Of a DNA stretch of 64,000 bases, positions 51,971 through 62,100 are shown in pieces (the stretch's first letter is position 1; each line of letters begins with the position of its first letter). This DNA is from Allochromatium vinosum DSM 180. Lineage in GTDB: Bacteria > Pseudomonadota > Gammaproteobacteria > Chromatiales > Chromatiaceae. Both the position numbers and the translations under genes were made by a program. Under the pieces are notes generated by a model. It ran no database searches, was not told where the DNA came from, and saw only the letters and a list, made by a program, of their open reading frames with translations. The DNA lies in assembly GCF_000025485.1 (NCBI RefSeq), contig NC_013851.1:2213501-2277500 (forward strand), in the 5' to 3' direction.

Positions 51971-54799
51971 GTGACCGACTACAAGCCCACACTCAACCTC
52001 CCCAAGACCGATTTCGCCATGAAGGCCAACCTCGCCCAGCGCGAGCCCGAGATGCTCAAGCGCTGGGAGACGCTCGACGTCTACGGCCAGATCCGCGCCG
52101 CGCGCGCCGGAGCGCCGACCTTCATCCTGCACGACGGCCCGCCCTACGCCAATGGCGAGATCCATATCGGTCATGCCGTCAACAAGGTCTTGAAGGACAT
52201 CATCGTCAAGTCGCGCACGCTCGACGGCTTCGATGCCCCGTACGTGCCCGGCTGGGACTGCCACGGGTTGCCGATCGAGTTGCAGGTCGAGAAGAAGCAC
52301 GGCAAGCCGGGGCACAAGATCAGCGCCGCCGAGTTCCGGGTCGCCTGCCGCGACTATGCCGCCAAGCAGGTCGACAAGCAGCGGATCGACTTCAAGCGGC
52401 TCGGCGTGCTCGGCGACTGGGAGCGCCCCTATCTGACCATGGACTTCGGTTTCGAGGCCGAGATCATCCGCTCGCTCGGGCGCATCATCGCCAACGGACA
52501 TTTGCAGAAGGGTGAGAAGCCGGTGCACTGGTGTGTCGACTGCGGTTCGGCGCTGGCCGAGGCCGAGGTCGAGTATGCCGACAAGCAATCCATCGCCATC
52601 GACGTGCGTTTTGCGGTGGTCGATCCGGCCATGCTCGAACTACGCTGCCATGGCAGCCCCAACGGGTGCGGCGAGGGGCCGGTCTCGGTCGTGATCTGGA
52701 CCACCACGCCCTGGACCCTGCCCGCGAACCAGGCCGTCGCGCTCAATGCCGAACTCGAGTACGTCATCGTCGAGGCCGTCACCGAGCAGGGCCGCGAACG
52801 GCTGCTGGTCGCCGAGGGACTGCTCAAGGACACCATGGATCGCTGGAGCGTCCAGGAGTATCGGGTCGTCGGCTACGGACGCGGCATCGACTTCGAAGGG
52901 GTCAAGCTGCGTCATCCCTTCTATGATCGCGAGGTGCCGATCATCGTCGGCGAGCATGTCACGCTGGACGCCGGTACCGGCGCCGTCCACACTGCGCCCG
53001 GCCATGGTCTGGAGGACTACATCGTCGGTCAACGCTATGGTCTGGCAGTCGACAATCCGGTCGGCGGCGACGGGCGCTTCCTGCCCGGCACCCCGCTGTT
53101 CGAGGGCGAGAACGTTTTCAAGGCCAACGAGCATGTGGTCGAGGTGCTCAAGCAGCACGGCGCGCTGCTCCTGGAGACACGCTTCACCCACAGCTACCCG
53201 CACTGCTGGCGTCACAAGACGCCGATCATCTTCCGCGCCACGCCGCAATGGTTCATCAGCATGGACAAGCAGGGCTTGCGCGACACCGCCCTGAGCGAGA
53301 TCGAAGGGGTGCGCTGGATGCCCGATTGGGGCCAGAGCCGCATCGAGGGCATGGTGCGCGGCCGGCCCGACTGGTGCATCTCGCGCCAGCGCACCTGGGG
53401 CGTGCCGATTCCGCTGTTCGTCCACAAGGAGACCGGCGCGCTGCATCCGCGCACCGATGAGCTGATCGAGCTGGTGGCCAAGCGGGTCGAGAAGCACGGC
53501 ATCGAGGCCTGGTTCGCGCTGGAGCCGGCCGATCTGCTCGCCGACGAGGGTGCGCTCTACGACAAGGTGCACGATACCCTGGACGTCTGGTTCGACTCGG
53601 GCGTGACCCATGCCTGCGTGCTCGAACATCGCGACGGACTGAGCACCCCGGCCGATCTCTATCTGGAAGGCTCGGACCAGCATCGCGGCTGGTTCCAGTC
53701 CTCGCTCATGACCTCGGTGGCCATGCACGGGCGTGCGCCCTATCGTCAGGTACTCACCCACGGCTTCACCGTCGATGCCAAGGGCGAGAAGATGTCCAAA
53801 TCCAAGGGCAACGTGGTCAGCCCGCAGGATGTGATGAAGACGCTCGGGGCCGACATCATCCGGCTGTGGGTGGCGGCGACCGATTATCGCAGCGAGATGA
53901 GCGTCTCCGACGAGATCCTCAAGCGCACGGCGGACGCCTACCGACGTATCCGCAACACGGCGCGCTTCCTGCTCGCCAATCTGGAAGGCTTCGACCCGGC
54001 GGTCAACTGTGTCGCACCGTCGGAGATGATCGAACTCGACCGCTGGGCCGTCGACCGCGCGCACCGGCTGCAACAGGAGGTGATCGCGGCGTATCGGGAC
54101 TATCAGTTCCATCTGATCTATCAGAAGGTGCAGCAGTTCTGCGTGGTCGACCTGGGCGGGTTCTATCTCGACGTCATCAAGGACCGTCAGTACACCACCC
54201 CGGCCGACAGCCTGCCGCGTCGCTCGTGCCAGACGGCGATGTATCACATCATCGAGGCCATGAGCCGCTGGCTGGCGCCCATCCTCAGCTTCACCGCCGA
54301 TGAGATCTGGGCCGCGATTCCGGGTGAGCGCGCCGAGACCATCTTCACCGAGACCTGGTACGAGGGGCTGTTCGCGCTCGACGCCGGCGATTCGATGGAC
54401 CGCGCCTTCTGGGATCAGGTGATCACCGCGCGTCTGGCGATCGGTCCGGCGCTGGAGAATGCGCGCAAGGGCGGAGCGATTGGTTCGTCGCTCGACGCCG
54501 AGCTGGATCTGTACTGCTCGGAGGCGCTGCTCGATGTGCTGGGCCGGCTCGGAGAGGAACTGCGCTTTGCGCTCATCGTCTCCGAGACGCGCCTGCACCC
54601 GCTGGCCGCGCGTCCGGATGATGCGGTCGCGACCGAGCTGGATGGACTGGCCGTGCGCGTCAGTGCCTCCGAGCACGCCAAATGCGTGCGTTGCTGGCAC
54701 CATCGCGCCGACGTGGGCGTCAATCCGGAGCATCCCGAACTCTGCGGACGCTGTGCCGAGAACGTCGCCGGCAGCGGCGAGACGCGGCGCTTCGCCTGA
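51971..54799 (+). CDS. ileS: isoleucyl-tRNA synthetase
   Basis: A protein of about 942 residues that charges tRNA-Ile and edits misacylated valine. The HIGH motif is in [21 protein letters not shown], the editing domain begins after [19 protein letters not shown], and KMSKS is in [14 protein letters not shown]. The C-terminal zinc site is CVRCWHHR and CGRC. I prefer GTG 51971, giving [15 protein letters not shown] as in other family members, over ATG 51947, which adds eight residues. The upstream gap holds a TATAAC box at 51843-51848 with no clear -35. It is followed by lspA after 35 bases. Confidence 0.96.
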   Translation: MTDYKPTLNLPKTDFAMKANLAQREPEMLKRWETLDVYGQIRAARAGAPTFILHDGPPYANGEIHIGHAVNKVLKDIIVKSRTLDGFDAPYVPGWDCHGLPIELQVEKKHGKPGHKISAAEFRVACRDYAAKQVDKQRIDFKRLGVLGDWERPYLTMDFGFEAEIIRSLGRIIANGHLQKGEKPVHWCVDCGSALAEAEVEYADKQSIAIDVRFAVVDPAMLELRCHGSPNGCGEGPVSVVIWTTTPWTLPANQAVALNAELEYVIVEAVTEQGRERLLVAEGLLKDTMDRWSVQEYRVVGYGRGIDFEGVKLRHPFYDREVPIIVGEHVTLDAGTGAVHTAPGHGLEDYIVGQRYGLAVDNPVGGDGRFLPGTPLFEGENVFKANEHVVEVLKQHGALLLETRFTHSYPHCWRHKTPIIFRATPQWFISMDKQGLRDTALSEIEGVRWMPDWGQSRIEGMVRGRPDWCISRQRTWGVPIPLFVHKETGALHPRTDELIELVAKRVEKHGIEAWFALEPADLLADEGALYDKVHDTLDVWFDSGVTHACVLEHRDGLSTPADLYLEGSDQHRGWFQSSLMTSVAMHGRAPYRQVLTHGFTVDAKGEKMSKSKGNVVSPQDVMKTLGADIIRLWVAATDYRSEMSVSDEILKRTADAYRRIRNTARFLLANLEGFDPAVNCVAPSEMIELDRWAVDRAHRLQQEVIAAYRDYQFHLIYQKVQQFCVVDLGGFYLDVIKDRQYTTPADSLPRRSCQTAMYHIIEAMSRWLAPILSFTADEIWAAIPGERAETIFTETWYEGLFALDAGDSMDRAFWDQVITARLAIGPALENARKGGAIGSSLDAELDLYCSEALLDVLGRLGEELRFALIVSETRLHPLAARPDDAVATELDGLAVRVSASEHAKCVRCWHHRADVGVNPEHPELCGRCAENVAGSGETRRFA

Positions 54800-54834
54800 T
54801 CGAACGAACCGCACTTCAACACGGATATTCAGCC

Positions 54835-55320
54835 TTGAAAAACTGGCTCTGGCTCTCACTGGCGATCCTCGTACTGGATCAGGCCAGCAAATGGATGGTG
54901 CTCCTGGCGCTCGAACCCTACGAGGTCGTCGCACTGATGCCCAACGTCAATCTGACGCTCATGTTCAACACCGGCGCGGCCTTCAGTTTCCTGGCAGACT
55001 CCGGCGGCTGGCAGCGCTGGTTCTTCGTGGTGCTGGCGCTCATCGTCAGCGGCGTGCTGGTCGGCTGGCTGCGGCGGCTTCCGGCCCATGAACGCCTGCA
55101 CGCCGCCGCGCTGGCGCTCATCATCGGCGGCGCGGTCGGCAACCTCATCGACCGCGCGCTACTCGGGCATGTGGTCGACTTCATCCAGGTCTATCTGCCC
55201 GTCATCCCGCTGGCGATCTTCAACCCCTGGCCGGCGTTCAACATCGCCGACAGCGCCATCACGATCGGCGTGGTCCTGTTGCTGCTCGCCACCCTGCGCA
55301 CCGAGGCACCACGCGCATGA
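54835..55320 (+). CDS. lspA: lipoprotein signal peptidase (signal peptidase II)
   Basis: A protein of about 161 residues with four membrane helices that cleaves signal peptides from prolipoproteins in the inner membrane. The conserved [26 protein letters not shown] and FNIADSAIT segments are present; the Asp in NLIDR or VVDF region and that in IADS form the catalytic pair. The start is TTG 54835, since no suitable ATG exists and upstream sequence re-reads the ileS end. ileS-lspA is a widely conserved pair. The stop overlaps the rimK start as ATGA. Confidence 0.95.
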   Translation: MKNWLWLSLAILVLDQASKWMVLLALEPYEVVALMPNVNLTLMFNTGAAFSFLADSGGWQRWFFVVLALIVSGVLVGWLRRLPAHERLHAAALALIIGGAVGNLIDRALLGHVVDFIQVYLPVIPLAIFNPWPAFNIADSAITIGVVLLLLATLRTEAPRA

Positions 55321-56222
55321 GAATCGCGATCCTCTCGCGCAATGCCTCGCTCTACTCCACGCGCCGTCTGGTCGAGGCGGCGCGCGCGCGCGGGCACGAG
55401 ACCAAGGTGATCGACGTGTTGCGCTGCTACATGAACATCACCTCGCACGCCCCATCGATCCACTACAAGGGCGACGACCTCACCGACTTCGATGCCGTCA
55501 TCCCGCGCATCGGCGCCTCCGTGACCTTCTACGGCACGGCGGTGCTGCGTCAGTTCGAGATGATGGGCGTCTATCCGCTCAACGAGTCGGTGGCCATCTC
55601 GCGCGCACGCGACAAGCTGCGCTCGCTGCAACTCCTGGCACGCAAGGGCATCGGGCTGCCGATCACCGGCTTTGCCCATGCCCCGGACGATGTGCAGGAT
55701 CTGATCAAGATGGTCGGCGGCGCGCCCCTGGTCATCAAGCTCCTGGAAGGCACCCAGGGCATCGGCGTGGTGCTGGCCGAGACCCACAAGGCGGCCGAGA
55801 GCGTGATCGAGGCGTTCATGGGCCTCAAGGCCAACATCCTGGTGCAGGAATACATCAAGGAAGCCAATGGCGCCGACATCCGCTGTTTCGTCATCGGCGA
55901 CAAGGTGGTGGCGACCATGAAGCGTCAGGCCAAGGCCGGCGAGTTCCGCTCCAACCTGCACCGTGGCGGTACGGCCTCGCTGATCCGCATCACGCCCGAG
56001 GAACGCTCGACTGCCGTTCGCGCGGCACGCATCGTCGGGCTGAACGTGGCCGGCGTCGACATCCTGCGTTCCAATCACGGACCTGTGGTGATGGAGGTCA
56101 ACTCATCGCCCGGACTCGAAGGCATCGAGTCGGCCACCGGCAAGGACATCGCCGGACTCATGATCGACTTCATCGAGAAGAACGCGGCCATCGGCAAGAC
56201 ACGCACCCGCGGTCAGGGCTAG
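55317..56222 (+). CDS. rimK: RimK-family ATP-grasp ligase (ribosomal protein S6 glutamate ligase)
   Basis: A 301-residue ATP-grasp enzyme. [45 protein letters not shown] and [20 protein letters not shown] are strongly RimK-like. ATP-grasp residues follow in [40 protein letters not shown] and [21 protein letters not shown]. RimK adds glutamate residues to the C-terminus of ribosomal protein S6 in several gammaproteobacteria. Translation is coupled to lspA. It converges with a retropepsin-like gene three bases downstream. Confidence 0.93.
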   Translation: MRIAILSRNASLYSTRRLVEAARARGHETKVIDVLRCYMNITSHAPSIHYKGDDLTDFDAVIPRIGASVTFYGTAVLRQFEMMGVYPLNESVAISRARDKLRSLQLLARKGIGLPITGFAHAPDDVQDLIKMVGGAPLVIKLLEGTQGIGVVLAETHKAAESVIEAFMGLKANILVQEYIKEANGADIRCFVIGDKVVATMKRQAKAGEFRSNLHRGGTASLIRITPEERSTAVRAARIVGLNVAGVDILRSNHGPVVMEVNSSPGLEGIESATGKDIAGLMIDFIEKNAAIGKTRTRGQG

Positions 56223-56225
56223 CGT

Positions 56226-56999
56226 TCACTTCAGCACCAGCGTCAGCTGATTCGCGTCGTCATCGATGGTCATGCGGAAACGCCCGAGCAGGCTCATGCC
56301 CAGCAGCGAGGTTCCGCCCAGACGCTGGTCGTCGATGAACGCGACCTCCACGTCCGCGAGTCGCTTGGAACCGACCCAGATGGCCGCGACCCGCCCGATA
56401 CGCGCCTCGACCGCGCCGTTGGCCGTCTGGACCTGCTGTTGCAGGAGTGCATCCGGCGTCAGGCCGAGCGAGGCGATCCGCGAGACCGGCAGCACCACGC
56501 GATCGGCTCCCGTGTCGATGAGCATCGATTCCTGGATGGGCGCACCGCCGGATGTCCCTTCCAGTCCCAGCGTCACCAGATGCGAGACCCCGCGGCGCTG
56601 GGTCGCCAGCACGATCTCGTCCCCGCTCGCCGGCGCCGTCTCCGGCGACTCGCCGCCTTCGACCACCATGGGCGGCGGCACATAGGCGGCTTTCTCTCCG
56701 AGGATGATGACACGTTCGATGCCGGCGTCCGGCGTCTGCACGATCACATGATCGAAGTCTTCCAGGAGCAGATGCAGTCGCTCGATGAGCGTTTCACCGG
56801 CCGAGTGCGCTGTGGCGCCTTGGGTCTGTTCGAGACCGCGCACGTCGAAATCGAGTTCGCGGCTGAGTCGGTCGAGTTCGGTGGCGACCTCGACCCGAGC
56901 GGATTGAGCGGGCATCGTCCGCCCCGGCGCCTGGGCTTGGACCAGCCCGATGCCGAACAACAACAGCACGGTCAGCGAGCGTGGGTCGAACGTCGGCAT
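56226..56999 (-). CDS. retropepsin-like aspartic protease with signal peptide
   Basis: A 257-residue protein. A hydrophobic N-terminus (LTVLLLFGIGLVQA then QAPG) suggests export. The C-terminal 120 residues form a retropepsin-like domain with the catalytic LIDTGADRVVLPVSRI and the closing GGTSLLGMSLLGRFRMTID, as in clan AA single-domain proteases that act as dimers. The middle (RLHLLLEDFDHVIVQ) resembles a short helical adaptor. Its target is unknown. A perfect -10 box is found 36 bases upstream. The stop lies three bases from the rimK stop. Confidence 0.85.
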   Translation of the reverse strand: MPTFDPRSLTVLLLFGIGLVQAQAPGRTMPAQSARVEVATELDRLSRELDFDVRGLEQTQGATAHSAGETLIERLHLLLEDFDHVIVQTPDAGIERVIILGEKAAYVPPPMVVEGGESPETAPASGDEIVLATQRRGVSHLVTLGLEGTSGGAPIQESMLIDTGADRVVLPVSRIASLGLTPDALLQQQVQTANGAVEARIGRVAAIWVGSKRLADVEVAFIDDQRLGGTSLLGMSLLGRFRMTIDDDANQLTLVLK

Positions 57000-57034
57000 G
57001 GTCGAGCACTCCGTCGGGACGATGAGATCCCGCC

Positions 57035-57040
57035 ATTATA
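57035..57040 (-). promoter_or_regulatory. -10 box upstream of the retropepsin-like gene
   Basis: The minus strand reads TATAAT, a perfect -10 hexamer, 35 bases before the ATG at 56999. No good -35 is present at 16-18 bases, so the promoter may be weak or need an activator. Confidence 0.35.
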
Positions 57041-57158
57041 GTCGTGAGCCCTGCGTCTGATTGACCCGAGGTCTTTGAAAAAGTCAGGAATATTAGCGTT
57101 TCTTAACGTAACATGATCGCCTCTCCAACCCACACGTAACCATACACGAGGACACGCC

Positions 57159-59120
57159 ATGCTCGACGCCATCCGTGCCCTGTCCAAGACGGACATCGCG
57201 GGCGCCGCCTTTGCCGTTGCCGCCATCTATCTGGCCGGAATCGTCCCGACGGCCGAGATCGCCTGGGTGAGCGGTTTTCTGCTGCTGACGGTCTTTCTGT
57301 TCGCTTTCGAGGTTGTCAGTGTCGACGTGGCGGCGATCACCGTCATGGTGCTGCTGGGTCTGACGAGCCTGGCTGCGCCCCTGATGGGCCTCGAACAGGG
57401 ACTGGTGCCGGTCGAGCATCTGTTCGACGGTTTCGCCAGTAATGCCGTGATCTCGATCATCGCGGTCATGATCGTCGGCGCCGGGCTGGACAAGACCGGG
57501 ATCATGTCCAAGGTCGCCGCCTTCATCATGCGTATCGGCGGCTCGACCGAGAAGCGCATCATCCCGCTGATCTCGGGCACGGTCGGGGTCATCTCCAGCT
57601 TCATGCAGAACGTCGGCGCCGCCGCGCTCTTCATCCCCGTCGTCAGCCGCATCTCGGCGCGCACCGGGTTGCCGATGTCGCGACTGCTCATGCCCATGGG
57701 CTTTTGCGCCCTGCTCGGCGGCACCATCACCATGGTCGGTTCCAGCCCGCTGATCCTGCTCAACGATCTGATCCTGACCTCCAATCAGGCTCTGCCCGAG
57801 GGCGTGGCGCCGATGAAGACCTTCGGGCTGTTCGACGTGACGCCGATCGGTGTCGCGCTCCTGCTCACGGGCATCGTCTATTTCGTGCTGGCCGGGCGTC
57901 TGGTGCTGCCGGTCCATGGCGCGACCAAAGCCGAGGGCGGCGACACCCGCACCTATTTTGCCGAGACCTATGGTCTGACCGACTTCGAGATCGGCGAATT
58001 CCGTGTGCCCAACAGCGACAGCCATCTGATCGGGATGAGCGTCGATGAGCTGGAACAGACCTGGCGGGTGCGTCTGGTCGGCGTCGAGAAGGGCGACGGA
58101 CTGCGCTTCGGTGCCGATGGCGTCGACCGCACGCTCGGCATCACGCCCGGCAGCACACTGGCGCTGCTCGGTACGGCCGATTCGCTCCTGGACGTGGCCA
58201 ACGCCAACAAGCTCGTACGCAAGCGCGATCTCGACCGCTTCGCCGAGGTCATGTCCGCGACCAAGTCCGGTGTCGCCGAGATCGTCATCCCGCCCGGTTC
58301 CAGCCTGATCGGCAAGACCGCGCGTGATGTCTGGATGCGCAAGACCTATGGTCTGTCGCTGCTGGCCATCAATCGCGGCGGCACCCAGATCACCTACAAG
58401 ACCGGCGGGGTGCGCAACACGCCCTTCGCCGCCGGTGACGCGCTGGTGGTGCAGACCACCTGGGCCGATCTGGCGCGCCTGGAGAAGGATCGCAACTTCG
58501 TGGTCGTCACCACCGAGTATCCGCACGAGGAACTGCGTCCGCACAAGGTCTCGGCCGCGCTCGCGCTCTTCGTGCTGACCATCAGCCTGATCCTGTTCAC
58601 CGATCTGCGGCTCTCGGTCGCGCTGCTGGTGGGCGCGCTCGGCATGGTGCTCACGCGGGTGCTGACCATGGAGGAAGCCTATCAGGCCGTGAGCTGGAAG
58701 ACGGTGTTCCTGCTCGCCTCGCTCATTCCGCTGGGGATGGCGGTCGAACAGACGGGCACGGCGGCCTGGATCGCCGAACAGACGCTGGCCGCGCTCGGGG
58801 ATGTGCCGGTCTGGGTGATACAGCTCTCGCTGGCGGGTCTGGCCACGGCCTTCACTCTGGTGATGTCGAACGTCGGCGCCACCGTGCTGCTGGTGCCGCT
58901 GGCGGTCAACATGGCGCTCGGCGCCGGGGCCGATCCGGCCATCTTCGCGCTCACGGTCGCCATCGCCACCTCCAACTCCTTCCTGCTGCCGACCCATCAG
59001 GTCAATGCGCTCATCATGGGACCGGGCGGCTATCGGGTGGCCGACTATATGCGTGCCGGCAGCCTCATGACAGTGCTGTTCCTGGTGGTGGCGCTGACCA
59101 TGATCAATCTGGTCATGTAG
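57159..59120 (+). CDS. SLC13/DASS-family transporter with two RCK_C (TrkA-C) domains
   Basis: A 653-residue inner-membrane transporter. The first helical bundle runs to about residue 250 and contains MQNVGAAALFIPV and GGTITMVGSSPLILLND. Two RCK_C-like cytoplasmic domains follow (IGEFRVPNSDSHLIGMSV and AEIVIPPGSSLIGKTARDV onward). The second bundle has VMSNVGATVLLVPLAVNM and ATSNSFLLPTHQVNALI, the mirrored SNT-type motif. Homologs move sulfate, dicarboxylates or other anions with sodium. In a sulfur-oxidising host a sulfate or organic acid role is plausible, but the substrate is not shown. GAGG precedes the ATG. Confidence 0.9.
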   Translation: MLDAIRALSKTDIAGAAFAVAAIYLAGIVPTAEIAWVSGFLLLTVFLFAFEVVSVDVAAITVMVLLGLTSLAAPLMGLEQGLVPVEHLFDGFASNAVISIIAVMIVGAGLDKTGIMSKVAAFIMRIGGSTEKRIIPLISGTVGVISSFMQNVGAAALFIPVVSRISARTGLPMSRLLMPMGFCALLGGTITMVGSSPLILLNDLILTSNQALPEGVAPMKTFGLFDVTPIGVALLLTGIVYFVLAGRLVLPVHGATKAEGGDTRTYFAETYGLTDFEIGEFRVPNSDSHLIGMSVDELEQTWRVRLVGVEKGDGLRFGADGVDRTLGITPGSTLALLGTADSLLDVANANKLVRKRDLDRFAEVMSATKSGVAEIVIPPGSSLIGKTARDVWMRKTYGLSLLAINRGGTQITYKTGGVRNTPFAAGDALVVQTTWADLARLEKDRNFVVVTTEYPHEELRPHKVSAALALFVLTISLILFTDLRLSVALLVGALGMVLTRVLTMEEAYQAVSWKTVFLLASLIPLGMAVEQTGTAAWIAEQTLAALGDVPVWVIQLSLAGLATAFTLVMSNVGATVLLVPLAVNMALGAGADPAIFALTVAIATSNSFLLPTHQVNALIMGPGGYRVADYMRAGSLMTVLFLVVALTMINLVM

Positions 59121-59132
59121 GGCGTGCGCCGC

Positions 59133-62100
59133 ATGTCGTCTCCGGAATCGAGCCATGCCTGCCCTCCAGTCGCCCTAGAGATCCCAGGTGAGCAAGACAT
59201 CGCGGGGTGTCTGATCCGCGATCGTCACTCAATCCAGTCGCGTCTGCGCAATCTGCACCGGCGCGCGCGTGCCGGTCAGCCGATCGACGAGGGGCTGGCC
59301 AAGCTCCAGGACTGCATCCAGGCGTCCCAGGCCGTGGTCGCCCAGCGTCAGGCGCTGGTGCCCCGGATCGAGTATCCGCCTGAGCTGCCGGTCAGCGAGC
59401 GGCGCGACGAGGTCGCCGAGTTGATCGAGCGCCATCAGGTGATCGTGCTCTGCGGCGAGACCGGCTCGGGCAAGTCGACCCAGTTGCCCAAGCTGTGTCT
59501 GGATCTGGGACGCGGGCGCTTCGGGCGCATCGGCCATACGCAGCCGCGCCGCATCGCCGCGCGCAGTCTGGCCAGCCGCGTGGCGCAGGAGCTGGGCGTC
59601 GAGAACGGCGGACTGGTCGGCTACAAGGTCCGCTTCCACGATCGCGTGCGCCCCGAGACGGCGATCAAGCTGATGACCGACGGGATGCTCCTGGCCGAGA
59701 TCCAGCAGGACCGCTGGCTCAACGAGTACGACACCCTCATCATCGACGAGGCCCACGAGCGCGGGCTGAACATTGATTTCCTGCTCGGCTATCTCAAGGG
59801 ACTGCTGCCGCGACGGCCCGATCTCAAGCTGATCGTGACCTCGGCGACCATCGATCCTGAGCGTTTCGCGCGCCATTTCGCCGACAGCGAGCGGCGGCCG
59901 GCGCCCATCATCGAGATCTCGGGTCGGACCTATCCGGTCGAGATGCGCTACCGTCCGCCCGAGGAAGAGAGCGCCGCCGAGTGCGACGAGCCGATGCAGC
60001 GGGCGATCTCGGAGGCGGTCGAGGAGCTGGCGCGGGTCGGGCGCGGCGACGTGCTGGTGTTCCTCTCCGGCGAGCGCGAGATCCGCACCACCGCCGAGAC
60101 GCTGCGCAAGCACCATCCGCCCTCGACCGAGATCCTGCCGCTGTTCGCCCGTCAGGGGCCGCAGGAGCAGGCGCGCATCTTCCAGCCGCACGGCACGCGC
60201 CGGGTGATCCTGGCCACCAATGTCGCCGAGACCTCGCTCACGGTGCCGGGCATCCATTACGTCGTCGATCCGGGCTTCGCGCGCATCAGCCGCTACAGTC
60301 ACCGCACCAAAGTCCAGCGGCTGCCGGTCGAGCGCGTCTCACAGGCCAGCGCCAATCAGCGCAAGGGGCGGTGCGGGCGTGTGGCGGCCGGTGTCTGCAT
60401 CCGGCTCTACAGCGAGGACAATTTCGCCGCGCGCGCCGCGTTCACCGAGCCCGAGATCGCGCGCGCCAACCTGGCCGCCGTCATTTTGCAGATGAAGCTG
60501 CTCGGCTTCGGCGCCATCGAGCACTTCCCCTTCATCGACAAGCCGGATTCGCGGCTCATCAACGACGGCTATCGCACCCTGGAGGAACTCGGGGCGCTCG
60601 ACGAGTCCGGCGAGCTGACCGCGCTCGGGCGCCAGCTCGCGCGCCTGCCGGTCGATCCGCGCATCGGGCGGATGCTGCTGGCGGCCGGCGAGCATCAGTG
60701 TCTGGCCGAGGTACTGGTGATCGCCGCCGCGCTCAGCGTGCAAGACCCGCGCGAGCGGCCGCACGACAAGCAGCAGGCCGCCGACGAGATCCATGCCAGC
60801 TTCAGCCATCCCGAGTCGGACTTCATCACCTTTCTCAATCTCTGGCACTTTCTCGACACAGAGCGCCATCAGCTCTCGCGCAACAAGTTCGTCAAGCTCT
60901 GTCAGCGTCATTTCCTGTCCTGGAACCGGGTGCAGGAATGGCGCGACATCCATGCCCAGTTGCGCGAACAGATGCTGGAGATGGGGTTCAAGGAGTCCGC
61001 CGCCACGGCTGCCCAAGCGCCCTCGCTGGATGCCGATGGCTACGAGAAGATCCACCGCGCCCTGCTGGCCGGGCTACTCGGCAACATCGGCTTCCGCGAG
61101 GCCGAGCGTGAGTTCCAGGGTGCACGCAACAGCCGCTTCCTGATCCATCCCAGCTCGGCCCTGTTCGCTAGGCCGCCCAAATGGGTGATGGTCGCCGAGC
61201 GGGTCGAGACCACGCGCCAGTACGGACGCATCGCCGCCGCCATCCAGCCGGGCTGGATCGAGCGCGCCGCCGGTCATCTGCTCCAGCGCAGTTATTCCGA
61301 ACCGCACTGGCAGGCCAAATCCGGTCAGGTCGCAGCCTTCGAGAAGGTCACGCTGTTCGGCGTCACCCTAGTGCCCAAGCGGCGCGTCAACTATGGCCCC
61401 ATCCATCCGGCCGAGGCGCGCGAGATCTTTCTGCGTTTCGCGCTCACCGAGGGGGATTTCGACACCCGCGCGCCCTTCTGGCGTCACAACCGCGAGCTGA
61501 TCGAGTACGTCCAGCATCTGGAGTCCAAGTCGCGCCGGCGCGACATCCTGGTCGACGAGGAGGCCATCTACGCCTTCTATGCCGAGCGGGTGCCTTCCGG
61601 GATCTACTCGATGCCCCAGTTCGAGCGCTGGCTGCGTCAGGTCACGCGCCAGACGCCGCGCATCCTGCACATGCGTCTGAGCGATCTCATGCGCCATGAG
61701 GCGTCGGAGATCAGCGCGCAGTCCTTCCCCGATCAGCTCCAGGTGGGCGCCACCGCACTGCCGCTCGAATACCGCTTCGAGCCGGGCGCGGCGGCCGATG
61801 GCGTGACCCTGGTGGTGCCGCTGCCGCTGATCAATCAGGTCTCGCCCGACCGGCTCGACTGGCTGGTGCCGGGGCTGATCGAGGAGCGGATCACGGCCCT
61901 GCTACGCGGTCTGCCCAAGACACTGCGCAAGGCGTTCGTGCCGATCCCGGACACGGCCAAGCGGCTGGCGGCGCGACTGGCGCCGTCCGACCGGCCGCTG
62001 ATCCAGGCGCTGGCCGAGGAGATCCGGGCCATGAGCGGCGTCCAGATCCCGGAGGACGCCTGGGATCAGTCGGTGATCCCGCCGCATCTGCGCATGAAGA

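Noticed and set aside
52640-54934. A 764-codon open frame antisense to ileS
   Set aside because: The opposite strand has the full ileS with all motifs. In high-GC DNA such antisense frames stay open because stop codons are rare; the product is rich in Arg, Gly and Asp with no domain.
57093-59156. A 687-codon open frame antisense to the SLC13 transporter
   Set aside because: The product is a low-complexity string rich in His, Asp, Gln and Arg with no family, as expected from the complement of membrane helices.
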